The position numbers and the translations under genes were made by a program. Shown piece by piece: positions 10,301-17,797 of a stretch of DNA of 64,000 bases (positions are counted from its first letter, which is position 1; each line of letters opens with the position of its first letter). Source of the stretch: Kiritimatiellia bacterium (GTDB taxonomy: Bacteria > Verrucomicrobiota > Kiritimatiellia > CAIVKH01); the NCBI GenBank assembly GCA_023953695.1, contig JAMLJG010000004.1, forward strand, positions 1 through 64,000. Reading direction: 5' to 3'. The notes below the pieces were generated by a model. That model worked only from the letters and a program-made list of their open reading frames with translations, had not been told where the DNA came from and did not search any database.

Positions 10301-10724
10301 TCGAAGCGAGCGCGATGTTGGTGCCGCCGACGATGGGCCCGTTTTGCGCGTAGAGGATGATGTGGTGGGCGCCGGTCACGGTCGGGTTGTCCACACGAAC
10401 GAGGACAATCTTTTCGGCGAGCTGGCGAAAAATGAAATTGTTCGTTCCAACGTCGAACGAAGAGATGATCAAGTTGTTGAACTGCCCCTCGTTGAATGAA
10501 CTCTGGTAGGTTGTGTTGGTAGGAAAGGCGCCCGTGCCGGCGCCTCGCGACGAAAAATCGTCGCTCGAATCATCCGCGCTGTCGTAATACGCCTGAATGG
10601 ACGTGATTGGCGAAACGGCAAACGCGGCAGCGCCCGAAAAGACCATCGCGCACAAGATTGCCAGAGCCACGGACCTGTGCCGCGCGCCGCCATGCCTCGA
10701 ACGAAATTGAACAAGAGTGGCCAC
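4365..10724 (-). CDS. Giant secreted DUF11 repeat protein with SdrD B-like domain
   Basis: 2,119 residues. It has a signal peptide (VALAILCAMVFSGAAAFA) and an unassigned domain to about residue 330. An SdrD B-like segment follows (SIGDLVWNDLNQNGLQDPGE, then a DSNGIYHVYAIETG strand). After that come about eight DUF11 repeats, marked by LGVTKTVN-type starts, (V)TNxGP motifs and NNT ends. Two repeats are interrupted by about 150-residue beta-sandwich inserts (one with NWNSNWVEIGESTS, one with NTNWLTDWQESESG). The last 330 residues form a separate domain ending in DDAIVIWRRASGPMTW, as in other verrucomicrobial surface proteins. No PEP-CTERM, LPxTG or autotransporter domain is seen. Likely an extracellular adhesive or structural fibre, first gene of a surface-protein run. 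Confidence 0.85.
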   Translation of the reverse strand: MATLVQFRSRHGGARHRSVALAILCAMVFSGAAAFAVSPITSIQAYYDSADDSSDDFSSRGAGTGAFPTNTTYQSSFNEGQFNNLIISSFDVGTNNFIFRQLAEKIVLVRVDNPTVTGAHHIILYAQNGPIVGGTNIALASSYAETMEDILLASIVNRGADNVFCNTGNGDGNNNNIERIDYIFDDGYPAYGALNRKGFMVMDRGGNDALWIAAILSLDTNGMPASFSKPVYLSTTNWGDSGITLDTIVYRGYDGNYRPSANVGVQPLSGQYIEWTEFDITTNTLVYGYSLAAADISATQNWLNVHEFPLNTTESSDSGGLDLMSGGALVLDERDNASIGDLVWNDLNQNGLQDPGEPGVYNVLVRVWDSTGSNLVGQARTDSNGIYHVYAIETGIYQFEVVLPEDWIVSPQDVGPDDYLDSDINTNTARSPFVSLPPRTTNNQYDAGIFLPPTDLGVTKTVNTNWVRVGTNIVFTMSATNFGPYPARAIELSDLIPPGLTYLGHHATSGTYTSATGEWEIGDLAIGAGARLTITARVDYTSGGWIITNTVALTGSNRPDTNAANNTASAVVTVRGLDISLNKTVNDPLPDVAELITYTITVTNHGPDSATSVVVTDSVPAGVTFSNASATIGSYNPTSGLWSIGSMASGAVARLILTARVDNASAGLVITNTATALTTTLGDTNPSNDTDSAIITVIGADLGVTKTPNTQGPFAGDNVIYTIIVTNNGPSDAGGVTLTEKLTNHMTYVSHSASAGSYSDASGIWNVGSLAAGASETLEITVQVSTNAVNTLLTNRVTITSSDVADGNPLNNTGTAVIAVSSLRMTKTSSVSGDAMPGSNITYTIVVTNAGSLTHTNLTITDPLPAGTTYITNTTWVSGVFIATNNVLDTFNSVSYSRNDGTVNWNSNWVEIGESTSPNAGNIRIYTNALRMSRASRGIERPLDLTGITNAILRFDYRRAALDSSSDYVAIYVSTNGSNPFDEIGRIAGPQNDASFLSTNFDISAYSGPNTTIRFLSSSSLGSSDYVHFDNVEVYWSQTGTNTVAGGAPPDLTSGHLLKPGEILTVTYTVRVDTPAVETQIVNIAYATSTKQVLPIQASATNPIAATDLGVTKTVNNPTPYAGSNVIFTIVVTNNGPRTASNVTLSDPVPDGFSYVSSSASRGSYSQGTGIWTIGVLTNNTAVALSLTLRVSTNPVYSGTMLTNIATLSGSSLADTIPGNNSATAIVTVGAADLIVSKTVDDDSPLLGSNVQFMVTVSNAGPSATTSAQLTDVWPAGLQLLSHTASQGTFAPSSNVWNIGSLAVGAQATLTLNAALTTSVVGVYITNVAHISSAALPDLNPNNNTGTAVLITTSADPLLLSKISSAGGTATTPGQAPPGFTNVYTIVITNPNAFAHTTISLFDTPPAGMTYVASSTEISAPEYFPFEWLEDFRSRFFNNNFGNTNWLTDWQESESGNNPLAGNIQITYDVMRGSTYSLQFQGSGSPQWFRRTADLSEFTNATLTFSYRRESLEAGDVALAQISSTGVNGPWSTLQRFEGPAEDSEYTNVSFDIRTWISTNVAIRFATTNNAMSSGDIVWIDDLRITASKDTFTTRPGGLPPWLATNLYLRPGDYATITYRAIVDSPSTVSQVVNTASVTSDQQIAWIYASVTDRVEIADTGIGKYAQDPIPDEGSLVSFTITLTNHGPFAATDVVVEDIMPSGLSYSSSIPSTGSFNPLGNRWTIPSIAPDATATLQLFATVNPGTAGMTLTNTVRIIQQRQGDLNPTNNTSSASVTIVPPFIITDCRYSTTNNAVEIRHQITNGEQLYDLLFADANRFHAGLTNWQLADRRAGGTLMDTGGLNRTAPVNLPEGTLRFYRISAPGFWEEEPRRAGVEIKAFGVARIQPGQNWVRPWGIPCNNTIRDILEDALPGSESAVAATRVMWFNRAINLDLAATQEIWFAQSESSNAWMASYPTHREGQKADSWALPLADGFCVELPTNQPPTKLPMIFGVPTNAQIQIVPGGSFHSLTSVNIPETLHPSQLGLLAAGFQGAAIPPLADMLWKYDRNNQRVPNGKIWFKTTDQTWRFDTGGINGALVPTNYFKPDDAIVIWRRASGPMTWTNHFHYPQPTRDMKP

Positions 10725-11221
10725 GCCTCATTAAGAGCATAAAGCGCGCCATGTTCTAAAACGGCACAAGGTTAATCGGTTCAGTTGTGAAGAGGGAGGA
10801 TTTTGCCTAAGAACCGGCGATGCGATCTGCGAAAACGAGGTGAGAATCCGTGTCGAGATTGTTGGCATGCGTTCTGCTTGTTCAAGTTTGTGTGGAAAAC
10901 GCAAATGTGAACAGTGTGGACTGGAGGCGTGTGCGAGCCACCCAGTTGCGGCACGTGGAGGAGATCCGTCGCGCGTGGCAACCCGCAGGATCGCGCGGCT
11001 CACATTTCGCGGATGGGCCGTCGCGAACCGAATCGGCCACCCTGCATTACGGCGAATCGGATCGCTCGAGCGACGCCGATGGGGAGCGAGCTTCGCGTTG
11101 AGGGTTCGCGCGATTCGCAGCGCTTGCACTTCTCGCGCTCATCGGCGATGTTGATGGCTGGAAATCAGGTTCGCCTTGTGGTCACAATCGGCCCGCTTTC
11201 CTCAACTTGGAGACTTCAACG
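10725..11221. other. Intergenic region without a confident gene
   Basis: About 500 bp between the divergent DUF11 gene and the outer-membrane protein gene, expected to hold promoters for both. A GTG-started frame at 10850-11101 (+; 83 codons, hydrophobic start LLACVLLVQVCV) has no recognisable homology pattern and no clear ribosome-binding site; it is left uncalled. Confidence 0.5.
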
Positions 11222-12088
11222 ATGAGAATTGCTGCTTCGCTTTGTTTGGCATCTGCACTGCTCGCCCCGCACGCCTTCGCACAGGGAACACCGCCCTCGT
11301 GTCAGATTTTGGATGGAACGGAAACGCCAGCGTGGACCGCCAACATTGGCTACACGGCAAATGCCAAAGTTCAATCGGCCAATTCGAGCGATGTCGCGGT
11401 GTGGTCCGTGGATGGCGGTGGCGGGCTCTACTATTGGCGCACGGACTCGGGCGATTGGGATTTATCCGGCGCGTATGACTTGCGCATCTTGGATGGGTCG
11501 GGCGGCGCGAACCTTCCCGACCGCCTCGCCGCGCTGCGCCTCGATCTTGCTTATGTGTTGCGCAACATGGATGGCAGCGCACTGAAGGTGGATATTTTCC
11601 CCGGCATCTATTCGGACACCGAAGACCTTTCCCTGGACGACCTCTATCTGCCGGTTCAAGTGCTCGCCATTCAGGCGTTCAATCCGCAGATGTCGGGCTT
11701 GATCGGCATTGCGGTCTATCCAGGATTTGATCACACCTTTGATCCGCGCTTTGGCGTTCGCTATGCGCCCGTGGAAAATCTGCGTGTGGATGTGATGTAT
11801 CCCGAGAGCCGCGTGACATTCCGCCCCGACGAGTTGGAACTCTACGCCGGTTTGCGCCACACGGCGGTGAATGAATTTCGACTGGAAGACGGCGACGCCC
11901 GCAAATCCATCGGTTTCCGTGAAACCCGTGCCTTTGTCGGCGCGGCATGGCCCCTCAGCGATCTGCTGCGCTTCAATGCGGAAGTGGGATATGCCTTCAA
12001 TCGTGAAATCGAGTTCAAGCGCGCCGAGGCGGATCGCGACTGGGACGAAGCCTTCCTCATTCGCGTGGGAATCGGCGGACCGATCTGA
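11222..12088 (+). CDS. Putative outer-membrane beta-barrel protein
   Basis: 288 residues starting at MRIAASLCLASALL; a Met five codons earlier lies before the signal peptide. The signal ends near AFAQG. The remainder alternates short amphipathic strands (GLYYWRTDSGDWDLSGAYDL, LFGVRYAPVENLRVDVMYPE-like strands, ELYAGLRHTAVNEFRL), as in small transmembrane or periplasm-facing barrels of the DUF6268 kind. The final residues GGPI lack the usual terminal Phe. Function unknown. It is followed 22 bp later by a metallophosphoesterase gene that starts with GTG, so the two may be one transcript. Confidence 0.6.
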   Translation: MRIAASLCLASALLAPHAFAQGTPPSCQILDGTETPAWTANIGYTANAKVQSANSSDVAVWSVDGGGGLYYWRTDSGDWDLSGAYDLRILDGSGGANLPDRLAALRLDLAYVLRNMDGSALKVDIFPGIYSDTEDLSLDDLYLPVQVLAIQAFNPQMSGLIGIAVYPGFDHTFDPRFGVRYAPVENLRVDVMYPESRVTFRPDELELYAGLRHTAVNEFRLEDGDARKSIGFRETRAFVGAAWPLSDLLRFNAEVGYAFNREIEFKRAEADRDWDEAFLIRVGIGGPI

Positions 12089-12110
12089 TTGAAGCTCGGA
12101 GCGGGACCTC

Positions 12111-13130
12111 GTGCAGATTGCGGTTATATCAGACATTCACCTGGTCGGGCCGTCTGAGCTCGCCCTTGCCGAACGGACCTACGGGCGACTGCGCCGCAAT
12201 CCCGACATTCTGATGCGCGCCGTGCGCAGCGGGCTCTATCGCGTACGGCGCCGATTTTGGAATGGCCATTTGAAGTGGCGCCACACGGCGTTCCTTCGCG
12301 CTTTGGACGAAATCGCGGAGAAAAAGCCCGAATGGGTCATTGCGAACGGAGATTATGGAGGCGACCTTGGCGGCGTCGGGTTGAGTCACAAGGCGACGTT
12401 CGACAGCGCGAGCATTGTGATCGAAATGATCCGCCAGCGATTCCCCAATCGGAGTCGCTTCGTGTTTGGCGACCACGATCTCGGGAAATACAGCACCGTG
12501 TTGCGCAAGGGCGGAATTCGCCTGAATAGCCTTGAGATCGGCGAGCGCCAATTGCATATCCCATCCTTTTGGCACGAGACGGCTGAAGAGGTGCATCTCC
12601 TCGGGATCAACTCCTCGCTATTCACGCTCGACCTCTTTTTGCCGGAAGCCATCGCGGAAGAAATCCCGGAGTGGCAGCGCCGCCGCGCGGAACACCTTGA
12701 ACAAGTGGAGAGCGCCTTCGACGAACTCGCCCGCGATGCGCGCGTGATTCTATTTTGCCACGACCCGAGCGCCTTAACCGCCCTCAGCCAGCTCGCCGTG
12801 GTTCGCGAGCGGCTTTCGCAAATCGAACTCACCGTGATCGGCCACCTGCACAGCCCCACGCTGCTGCGACTTTCTCGTTACGCCGCGCGTCTGAGCAATT
12901 TGAAGCCTCACTATCCGGTTGCTCGCATTGTCGCCAATGGGCTCAGTGGCGCGCGCGAGTGGAACATGTTCCGCCCGGTTGTTTGTCCCTCCACCTTTGG
13001 CACGGGCCACCACGTCGCCGGGGGAATCCTGCTCATTCAGCGCGATGAGCGCGGAAAAATCGAGGCGGTTCGCACATCCGTTCGACGCCAATACTATCGC
13101 CGGCACCGCGCGCCCAGTGGCCACGCCTGA
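12111..13130 (+). CDS. Metallophosphoesterase (calcineurin-like)
   Basis: 339 residues, GTG start. The dimetal motifs of the calcineurin-like phosphoesterase fold are mostly visible: DIH at residues 8-10, GDYG (family GDxx) near 82, GDHD (family GNHD/E) near 121, an FCHD segment near 222 and GHLHSP near 244. Asp replaces the usual Asn in GDHD, a conservative change in a metal/phosphate ligand. No signal peptide, so probably cytoplasmic. The substrate (nucleotide, phosphoprotein or lipid) cannot be deduced. Confidence 0.8.
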   Translation: MQIAVISDIHLVGPSELALAERTYGRLRRNPDILMRAVRSGLYRVRRRFWNGHLKWRHTAFLRALDEIAEKKPEWVIANGDYGGDLGGVGLSHKATFDSASIVIEMIRQRFPNRSRFVFGDHDLGKYSTVLRKGGIRLNSLEIGERQLHIPSFWHETAEEVHLLGINSSLFTLDLFLPEAIAEEIPEWQRRRAEHLEQVESAFDELARDARVILFCHDPSALTALSQLAVVRERLSQIELTVIGHLHSPTLLRLSRYAARLSNLKPHYPVARIVANGLSGAREWNMFRPVVCPSTFGTGHHVAGGILLIQRDERGKIEAVRTSVRRQYYRRHRAPSGHA

Positions 13131-13312
13131 CGGATGTTCAACGCGCGGCGGGAACGGTCTCTCGCTCGCCCTCTGAGCGCGCGTCGGGCGCGCGACCCGG
13201 TGTTGGATTTCTCGCGGGAGCGCGCTCTTGGCAAGGCGCTCTTTCAGGTGGATGTTTCGCGCTGAATCCAATACACTGGCCGTGAATATCAAAATCGTAC
13301 TGGAGTTGAATC

Positions 13313-13660
13313 ATGGCCGCCGCCCCCAAACAGCGAAAAACGCAGCGCACAGTGACCTTTGAAGTCAAGACTGCCCGCCCCTTGAATGTCGGGCAGCAGG
13401 TATTCGTCGCCGGTGGCGTCAACGTGTTGGGCAACTGGCGGCCGGACGGGCTTCCGCTCACGCGCATGGGTGAGAATCTCTGGTCGGGCTACGCCATTCT
13501 CCCTGTCGGCGAAACGGTGGAATATAAAATCACACTCGGCGATTGGGCCAGCGAAGCGTTGGATGAAGCAGGTGTGACGCCGGGGAACTTTTCCTTGAAG
13601 CCCGGTGGCGATGTGGTGGCCCGTCACACGGTCACCACCTGGCTCTCCGATCGCGCCTGA
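13313..13660 (+). CDS. Stand-alone CBM20-like starch-binding-domain protein
   Basis: 115 residues that are almost entirely one carbohydrate-binding module of the CBM20/CBM48 type: TVTFEVKTARPLNVGQQVFV, then GGVNVLGNWRPDG, W.GYAILPVGETVEYKI and a terminal VARHTVTTWL strand. The NVLGNW loop and the following Trp and Tyr are typical alpha-glucan contacts. There is no signal peptide and no catalytic domain, unlike most CBM20 proteins. It may target glycogen inside the cell or be an accessory subunit; no amylase or glycogen gene is adjacent. Confidence 0.75.
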   Translation: MAAAPKQRKTQRTVTFEVKTARPLNVGQQVFVAGGVNVLGNWRPDGLPLTRMGENLWSGYAILPVGETVEYKITLGDWASEALDEAGVTPGNFSLKPGGDVVARHTVTTWLSDRA

Positions 13661-13768
13661 CCCCAAATCACCCGGCGGTGAAAACCAAATGGCGCTCTTG
13701 ACCGAGTGGGGTCAGCTTCCTATTCTGGCCCATTCACATCCAAGTTTTTCAGAAGGAGCGCGCAACCC

Positions 13769-14473
13769 ATGTCAACTGCAGCAGAAGCCACAATATCGTC
13801 CGGAAACATTCCTTCCTCCGCATTGCTTATCGAATTGGAAGGCGCTGCACTCCCGGCCCGCGCCGTGTTGTTCGAGACGGCACAGAAGTATTTCAAGAAA
13901 CAGGGTGTCGCCCTAACCGAGGCGCACTTCGCGCGTTGCGCTGGGCCCGTTTCGCAGTTAGCCGCTCAACTCACGGCCCTCCTCGCGCCGGACAGCGAGA
14001 GTGGCGATCTCGCCGATGTGTTGAATCGCGCGCTGGCCGACCGCTTCGCGAGTCGCGCTGAATTGGCTGCCGGCCTCGCCAAGATTCTGAAAGTTGCCGA
14101 ACAGCGCGGCGTATCCATTGCCATTCTCACCGGCTTGCCCGAAGTAATTGCGCAGGCGATTTTCTCTGCGGCTGACTTCGATGGTCGCGGAATCCAGACC
14201 TTCGTCTTCAGCGAAGACGAAAAGGGATTCCCGCGCGCCGATGCCTGGTTGAAAGTCGCCAAGCAGCTCGGCAAGAACCCCCGCTTTTGTATCGCGTTTG
14301 GCAGCAGCCACACCGCGTGCAAGTCTGCGCTCTCTGCGGGAATGCGTACGATCGCCGTCCCCGATGCCTACACGGGCCATCACGATTTCAGCGGCTCCGA
14401 TTTGGTTGTGGATAGCTGGGACGACGTCAGCGCGACCGAGTTGCTCGACACGCTCCTGCCTCCCCTGCGCTGA
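13769..14473 (+). CDS. HAD-superfamily-like protein lacking the catalytic aspartates
   Basis: 234 residues; ATG at 13769 has a good ribosome-binding site (AGAAGGAG), preferred over a longer frame. The layout is that of a beta-phosphoglucomutase/phosphatase HAD protein with an alpha-helical cap. Motif I DxDGT is ELEGA (Glu22, Glu24), motif II is ILTG with its Thr, the motif III Lys is in KGFPRADAW, and motif IV GDSxxD is replaced by FGSSHTACKSALSAGM. Loss of both motif-I aspartates and the motif-IV acid predicts no phosphatase activity, so a binding or regulatory role is more likely. mazG follows after 15 bp. Confidence 0.75.
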   Translation: MSTAAEATISSGNIPSSALLIELEGAALPARAVLFETAQKYFKKQGVALTEAHFARCAGPVSQLAAQLTALLAPDSESGDLADVLNRALADRFASRAELAAGLAKILKVAEQRGVSIAILTGLPEVIAQAIFSAADFDGRGIQTFVFSEDEKGFPRADAWLKVAKQLGKNPRFCIAFGSSHTACKSALSAGMRTIAVPDAYTGHHDFSGSDLVVDSWDDVSATELLDTLLPPLR

Positions 14474-14488
14474 CGGTGGCACCGTTTC

Positions 14489-15322
14489 ATGTCTGACACT
14501 TCGCCATCTCCGCAGACCGGCGGCCATCCTCCACCCGAGGGGCCGCCCGTACAGCGGCTGTTGAAAATTATGGCCATCTTGCGCGGCCCCGGCGGATGCC
14601 CGTGGGATCACAAGCAGACGTTCATTTCGCTCAAGGAGCATTTGATCGAAGAGAGCCACGAAGTGCTCGATGCCATTGACGATGGCGATCGGTCCAAACT
14701 GTGCGATGAGCTGGGCGATCTCCTGCTGCAAATTGTTTTCCAAAGCCAAATCGCGACGGAAGAGGGATCGTTCACATTTGACGATGTGGCGCGGACCATT
14801 GGCGACAAGCTCGTTCGTCGGCACCCGCACGTTTTTGGCGCCGTCAAAGCGGACAGCGCCGAAGAGGTGCTGAAAAACTGGGAAGCGATCAAGAAAACGG
14901 AACGCGGCGACAAGCCGCGTGGAACCCTGGAAGGCATCCCGCGAAGTCTCCCCGCGCTGCACCGTGCCCACCTTATTCAGAAGCGGGCCGCCCGCGTGGG
15001 TTTTGATTGGGACAACGTCGAGGGCGCCGTCGCAAAACTCGAAGAGGAAGTGGCGGAAATCCGAGAAGCCCTCGCGGGCGGGAATATGGCCGAGATTCGG
15101 GAGGAAATCGGCGACTTGCTGTTTGCCGCCGTCAATGTGAGCCGCTTTCTCGATCAAAACCCCGAAGAACTGCTCGAGCAGACCATTCGCAAGTTCACGC
15201 GCCGATTCGACGATCTCGAAAAAATTGTTCGCTCGCGCGGAAAGAACGTCGCCGATCTCCCGCTGGCCGACCTCGATCTGGTTTGGGAAGAAGTCAAACG
15301 CGGCGAACGCGGAGCGCAATAA
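14489..15322 (+). CDS. mazG: Nucleoside triphosphate pyrophosphohydrolase MazG
   Basis: 277 residues, the usual length for full two-domain MazG. It hydrolyses NTPs to NMP and PPi, cleaning aberrant nucleotides and affecting (p)ppGpp-related stress. The first domain has LMAILRGPGGCPWDHKQT and the metal-binding acidic motif EESHEVLDAIDDGD followed by ELGDLLLQIVF; the second repeats it as KLEEEVAEIREAL and EIGDLLFAAVNVSR. It is probably co-transcribed with the degenerate HAD gene. It converges on dapF with a 19-bp gap. Confidence 0.95.
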   Translation: MSDTSPSPQTGGHPPPEGPPVQRLLKIMAILRGPGGCPWDHKQTFISLKEHLIEESHEVLDAIDDGDRSKLCDELGDLLLQIVFQSQIATEEGSFTFDDVARTIGDKLVRRHPHVFGAVKADSAEEVLKNWEAIKKTERGDKPRGTLEGIPRSLPALHRAHLIQKRAARVGFDWDNVEGAVAKLEEEVAEIREALAGGNMAEIREEIGDLLFAAVNVSRFLDQNPEELLEQTIRKFTRRFDDLEKIVRSRGKNVADLPLADLDLVWEEVKRGERGAQ

Positions 15323-15341
15323 ACCCGCGCTCGCAGGCGGA

Positions 15342-16157
15342 TCAACCGTAGCTCAATTCGCCGCGGAACACGTGCACGGCCGGCCCCTTGAGCGTGACGT
15401 TTTCTGCGCCTTCGGGCGTGAGCTGATAGTCCACTGTCAGGCGATCACCGCTGGCAGGGGTAATGCAGACGGGCGTCTTGACGCGCCCCGTCTTTCCCGC
15501 AAGCAGGCCCGCGGCGACGATGCCCGTTCCGCAGGCGAGTGTTTCCGCTTCAACTCCGCGTTCATAGGTGCGCACGGAGAGGTCGTTGGGGCCTGTGATT
15601 TGGACAAAGTTCGCGTTGGTGCCCTTGGGCGCGAAGTCTTCGTGATAGCGAATTGCCGCGCCCAGTTGCGCAACATCGGTCGCCGCCAGGTTGTGGACCA
15701 CCATGACGACGTGAGGAACGCCACTGTTGACGAAGTCATAAGCCAAACGGCTCCCCTCGATTTCCAACTCGCGGCCGAGCCGCCAGTCGTACGGCGTAGT
15801 CATGGTCAACTGCACCGTGTCGCCTGCCACATCGGCGCGCACGATGCCCGCGCCGGTTTCGAAGCTCATGCGCGCGGGCGCGACGCCCAGTTCGTGAGCG
15901 AGGCGGGCAATGCACCGCGCGCCGTTTCCGCACATATCCACCTCGCCGCCATCCGGGTTGAAGAAGCGCATGCGGAAGTCCGTCTTGGCGCTGGGTTGAA
16001 TCAGCAGGATGCCTTCCGATCCGACACCCGTTCTCCTCGCCATCACGGACTGCATCCACGCGGCATCGTGTGAAGGGAATGTGAGGGCGCGGTCGTCCAC
16101 CACGACAAAGTCGTTTGCCGCTCCGTGCATTTTCCAGAAAGGAATCGTCTTGCTCAT
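15342..16157 (-). CDS. dapF: Diaminopimelate epimerase
   Basis: 271 residues, typical length. It converts LL- to meso-diaminopimelate for lysine and peptidoglycan synthesis. Both catalytic cysteines are in their family contexts: GNGARC (first half) and ETLACGTG (second half). The N-terminal FWKMHGAANDFVVVDD is the classic start. The first half faces the second as a pseudo-symmetric fold. It stands alone on the minus strand, convergent with mazG and divergent from the CpXC gene. Confidence 0.95.
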   Translation of the reverse strand: MSKTIPFWKMHGAANDFVVVDDRALTFPSHDAAWMQSVMARRTGVGSEGILLIQPSAKTDFRMRFFNPDGGEVDMCGNGARCIARLAHELGVAPARMSFETGAGIVRADVAGDTVQLTMTTPYDWRLGRELEIEGSRLAYDFVNSGVPHVVMVVHNLAATDVAQLGAAIRYHEDFAPKGTNANFVQITGPNDLSVRTYERGVEAETLACGTGIVAAGLLAGKTGRVKTPVCITPASGDRLTVDYQLTPEGAENVTLKGPAVHVFRGELSYG

Positions 16158-16268
16158 GACCGCTGAACGCTACGCGCCCAGGCCCTGATTTTCAAGCGGA
16201 AGAAGTTTCGCCCGCGCCGGGTTTGCGTGCGATTGACGAGGCGGAATGCCTTCGCTACGTTGCGAAGC

Positions 16269-16994
16269 ATGTCTCAGCAATCCAGCTATCCGATCCGTTG
16301 TCCGAAGTGCGCAGCGGAGCAAACCATTTCTCTCTATGACGCCATCAACGTCGCCGATGAGCCACTTCTGCGAAAACAGTTGTTGGAGAACAAGCTCAAC
16401 GCGGTGACATGCCCGGACTGCGGCTTCCTTTTCCGTGTGGACAAGAATCTTGTGTATAGCGATGCGGGGCAGAAGCTCCTCATCTTTCTCGTGCCCACTC
16501 CCGAGGAGAAATATGAGCAGGGCGAGGAGCAGTTCATTTCCATGCTCAGCGAGCTTTCCGGGATGCTTCCGGACGACATGAATGCTCCATCCGTGCATCT
16601 GGTGTTTTCACGGGTGGAGTTGGTGGAACGAATTTTTCTGATCGAAGCCGGGTTGGACGAGCGACTGGTGGAATACATCAAATACACGCTCTACACCCGA
16701 AACGCATCGCAAGTGGATCCGGCGCGAAAGGCGCTGCTGTTCAACGCGACAGACTCGACGCCCGACCACTTGTGCTTTGTGGTGCAGGATGTGGAGACGC
16801 GGAAACTCGAAGCGATGCTTCAGTACACGCGCGAAGCCTATGATGGGCTCGTCGAGATGTTCTCGGCGGATGGCAACTCGGCCGATCTGTTCGAGTTATT
16901 CCCCGGACCCCACATCAGCGCTCGCGCGCTCTTGCTCAGGGAGATGTCGGAATCTCAAGAGCCGGAGTCGTTTGATTCAGACCCGGAAAACTGA
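16269..16994 (+). CDS. CpXC-domain zinc-ribbon protein
   Basis: 241 residues starting at MSQQSSYPIRCPKCAAEQ; a longer frame upstream lacks similarity. The N-terminal 70 residues are a CpXC domain with paired CPKC and CPDC knuckles (about residues 11-14 and 54-57), expected to bind zinc. The remaining 170 residues are an uncharacterised alpha/beta domain. Function is unknown for the family. Its last 59 bp overlap the 3' end of the convergent TPR gene. Confidence 0.75.
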   Translation: MSQQSSYPIRCPKCAAEQTISLYDAINVADEPLLRKQLLENKLNAVTCPDCGFLFRVDKNLVYSDAGQKLLIFLVPTPEEKYEQGEEQFISMLSELSGMLPDDMNAPSVHLVFSRVELVERIFLIEAGLDERLVEYIKYTLYTRNASQVDPARKALLFNATDSTPDHLCFVVQDVETRKLEAMLQYTREAYDGLVEMFSADGNSADLFELFPGPHISARALLLREMSESQEPESFDSDPEN

Positions 16995-17721
16995 ACGCAG
17001 GTGTTTCGGGCGCCAGTAGCGCCACGGTTTCCCCACGGGCCCGCGCGCGGTTATCGCGCTTCAGGAGGGCGAGTGACGACTGCGCGCGCGCGCGCCAATT
17101 GTCGTCTTCAGGGCGGCTTTCGATGAAGGCTTCATAGGTCTTTTCCGCGGCTTCGAACTGACCGAGAAATTCCTGGCTGCGCGCGATGCCGAATGTGGCG
17201 GAGGGCAGGAGGAAATTTTCAGGGTATTCCGCAATGAATCGGTTATAGCCTGCAAGCGCATCCGCGTAGCGGCCGGCTGCTTCGAGGCACTGGTTGATTC
17301 CCAGCGCGGCGTTTGCGCGGAGCTCATGCTTCGGATAGCGCTCCAAGAATTGAGCGAACAGATTTTGGGCCACTTCATACTGCCCCTGATCGAACGCCTG
17401 GCTCGCGAGCAGCAATTGCGCCATGGGCGCGGATGGTGTATTCGGAAATTCGGCGATGACTTGCTGGACTTGCTCCGATGATTGCGCGCTGAAGAGGCGG
17501 CTGGCCGCAGCGGCGCTCTTGGAGTTCTGGAGGTTGCGATAGAGCGACCACCCCAGGAAGATGGCTGCGGCAACGGCCGCGCCGACCAGGATTGAAACGC
17601 CATTGTCCTTGAGAAAATCGAGGACTTCAGGCACCTCGCTCGTTTCGAGGGCTTTGTTGTTCAGTGGGTTGTGACTGGCCGCCTTGGAGGTCGGCTCTGA
17701 GGAAGTGTTTTCCGTACTCAT
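16936..17721 (-). CDS. Membrane-anchored TPR protein
   Basis: 261 residues. There is one transmembrane helix near residues 40-60 (VSILVGAAVAAAIFLGWSLY) after a polar N-terminus, then about 170 residues of tetratricopeptide helices (SQAFDQGQYEVAQNLFAQFL, INQCLEAAGRYADALAGYNR, ARSQEFLGQFEAAEKTYEAF). The design resembles YfgM/BamD-like periplasmic scaffold proteins: short cytoplasmic tail, helix, periplasmic TPRs. Specific partners cannot be named. The 3' end overlaps the convergent CpXC gene by 59 bp. Confidence 0.75.
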   Translation of the reverse strand: MSTENTSSEPTSKAASHNPLNNKALETSEVPEVLDFLKDNGVSILVGAAVAAAIFLGWSLYRNLQNSKSAAAASRLFSAQSSEQVQQVIAEFPNTPSAPMAQLLLASQAFDQGQYEVAQNLFAQFLERYPKHELRANAALGINQCLEAAGRYADALAGYNRFIAEYPENFLLPSATFGIARSQEFLGQFEAAEKTYEAFIESRPEDDNWRARAQSSLALLKRDNRARARGETVALLAPETPAFSFPGLNQTTPALEIPTSP

Positions 17722-17797
17722 AGGGGCGGCTATTTATCGGCAGAATTGCCCAAAAGGCAAGGATTATGCTCTTGCGTCCTGGCGTGAGCGGATGTTC

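Noticed and set aside
10850-11101. 83-codon GTG-started frame with a hydrophobic beginning
   Set aside because: No ribosome-binding site, no recognisable domain, and a low-complexity Arg/Ser end; more likely spurious.
13657-13715. CTGACCCCA ... TGGGGTCAG inverted repeat
   Set aside because: The arms are 41 bp apart with no likely operator or terminator geometry; probably chance in GC-rich DNA.
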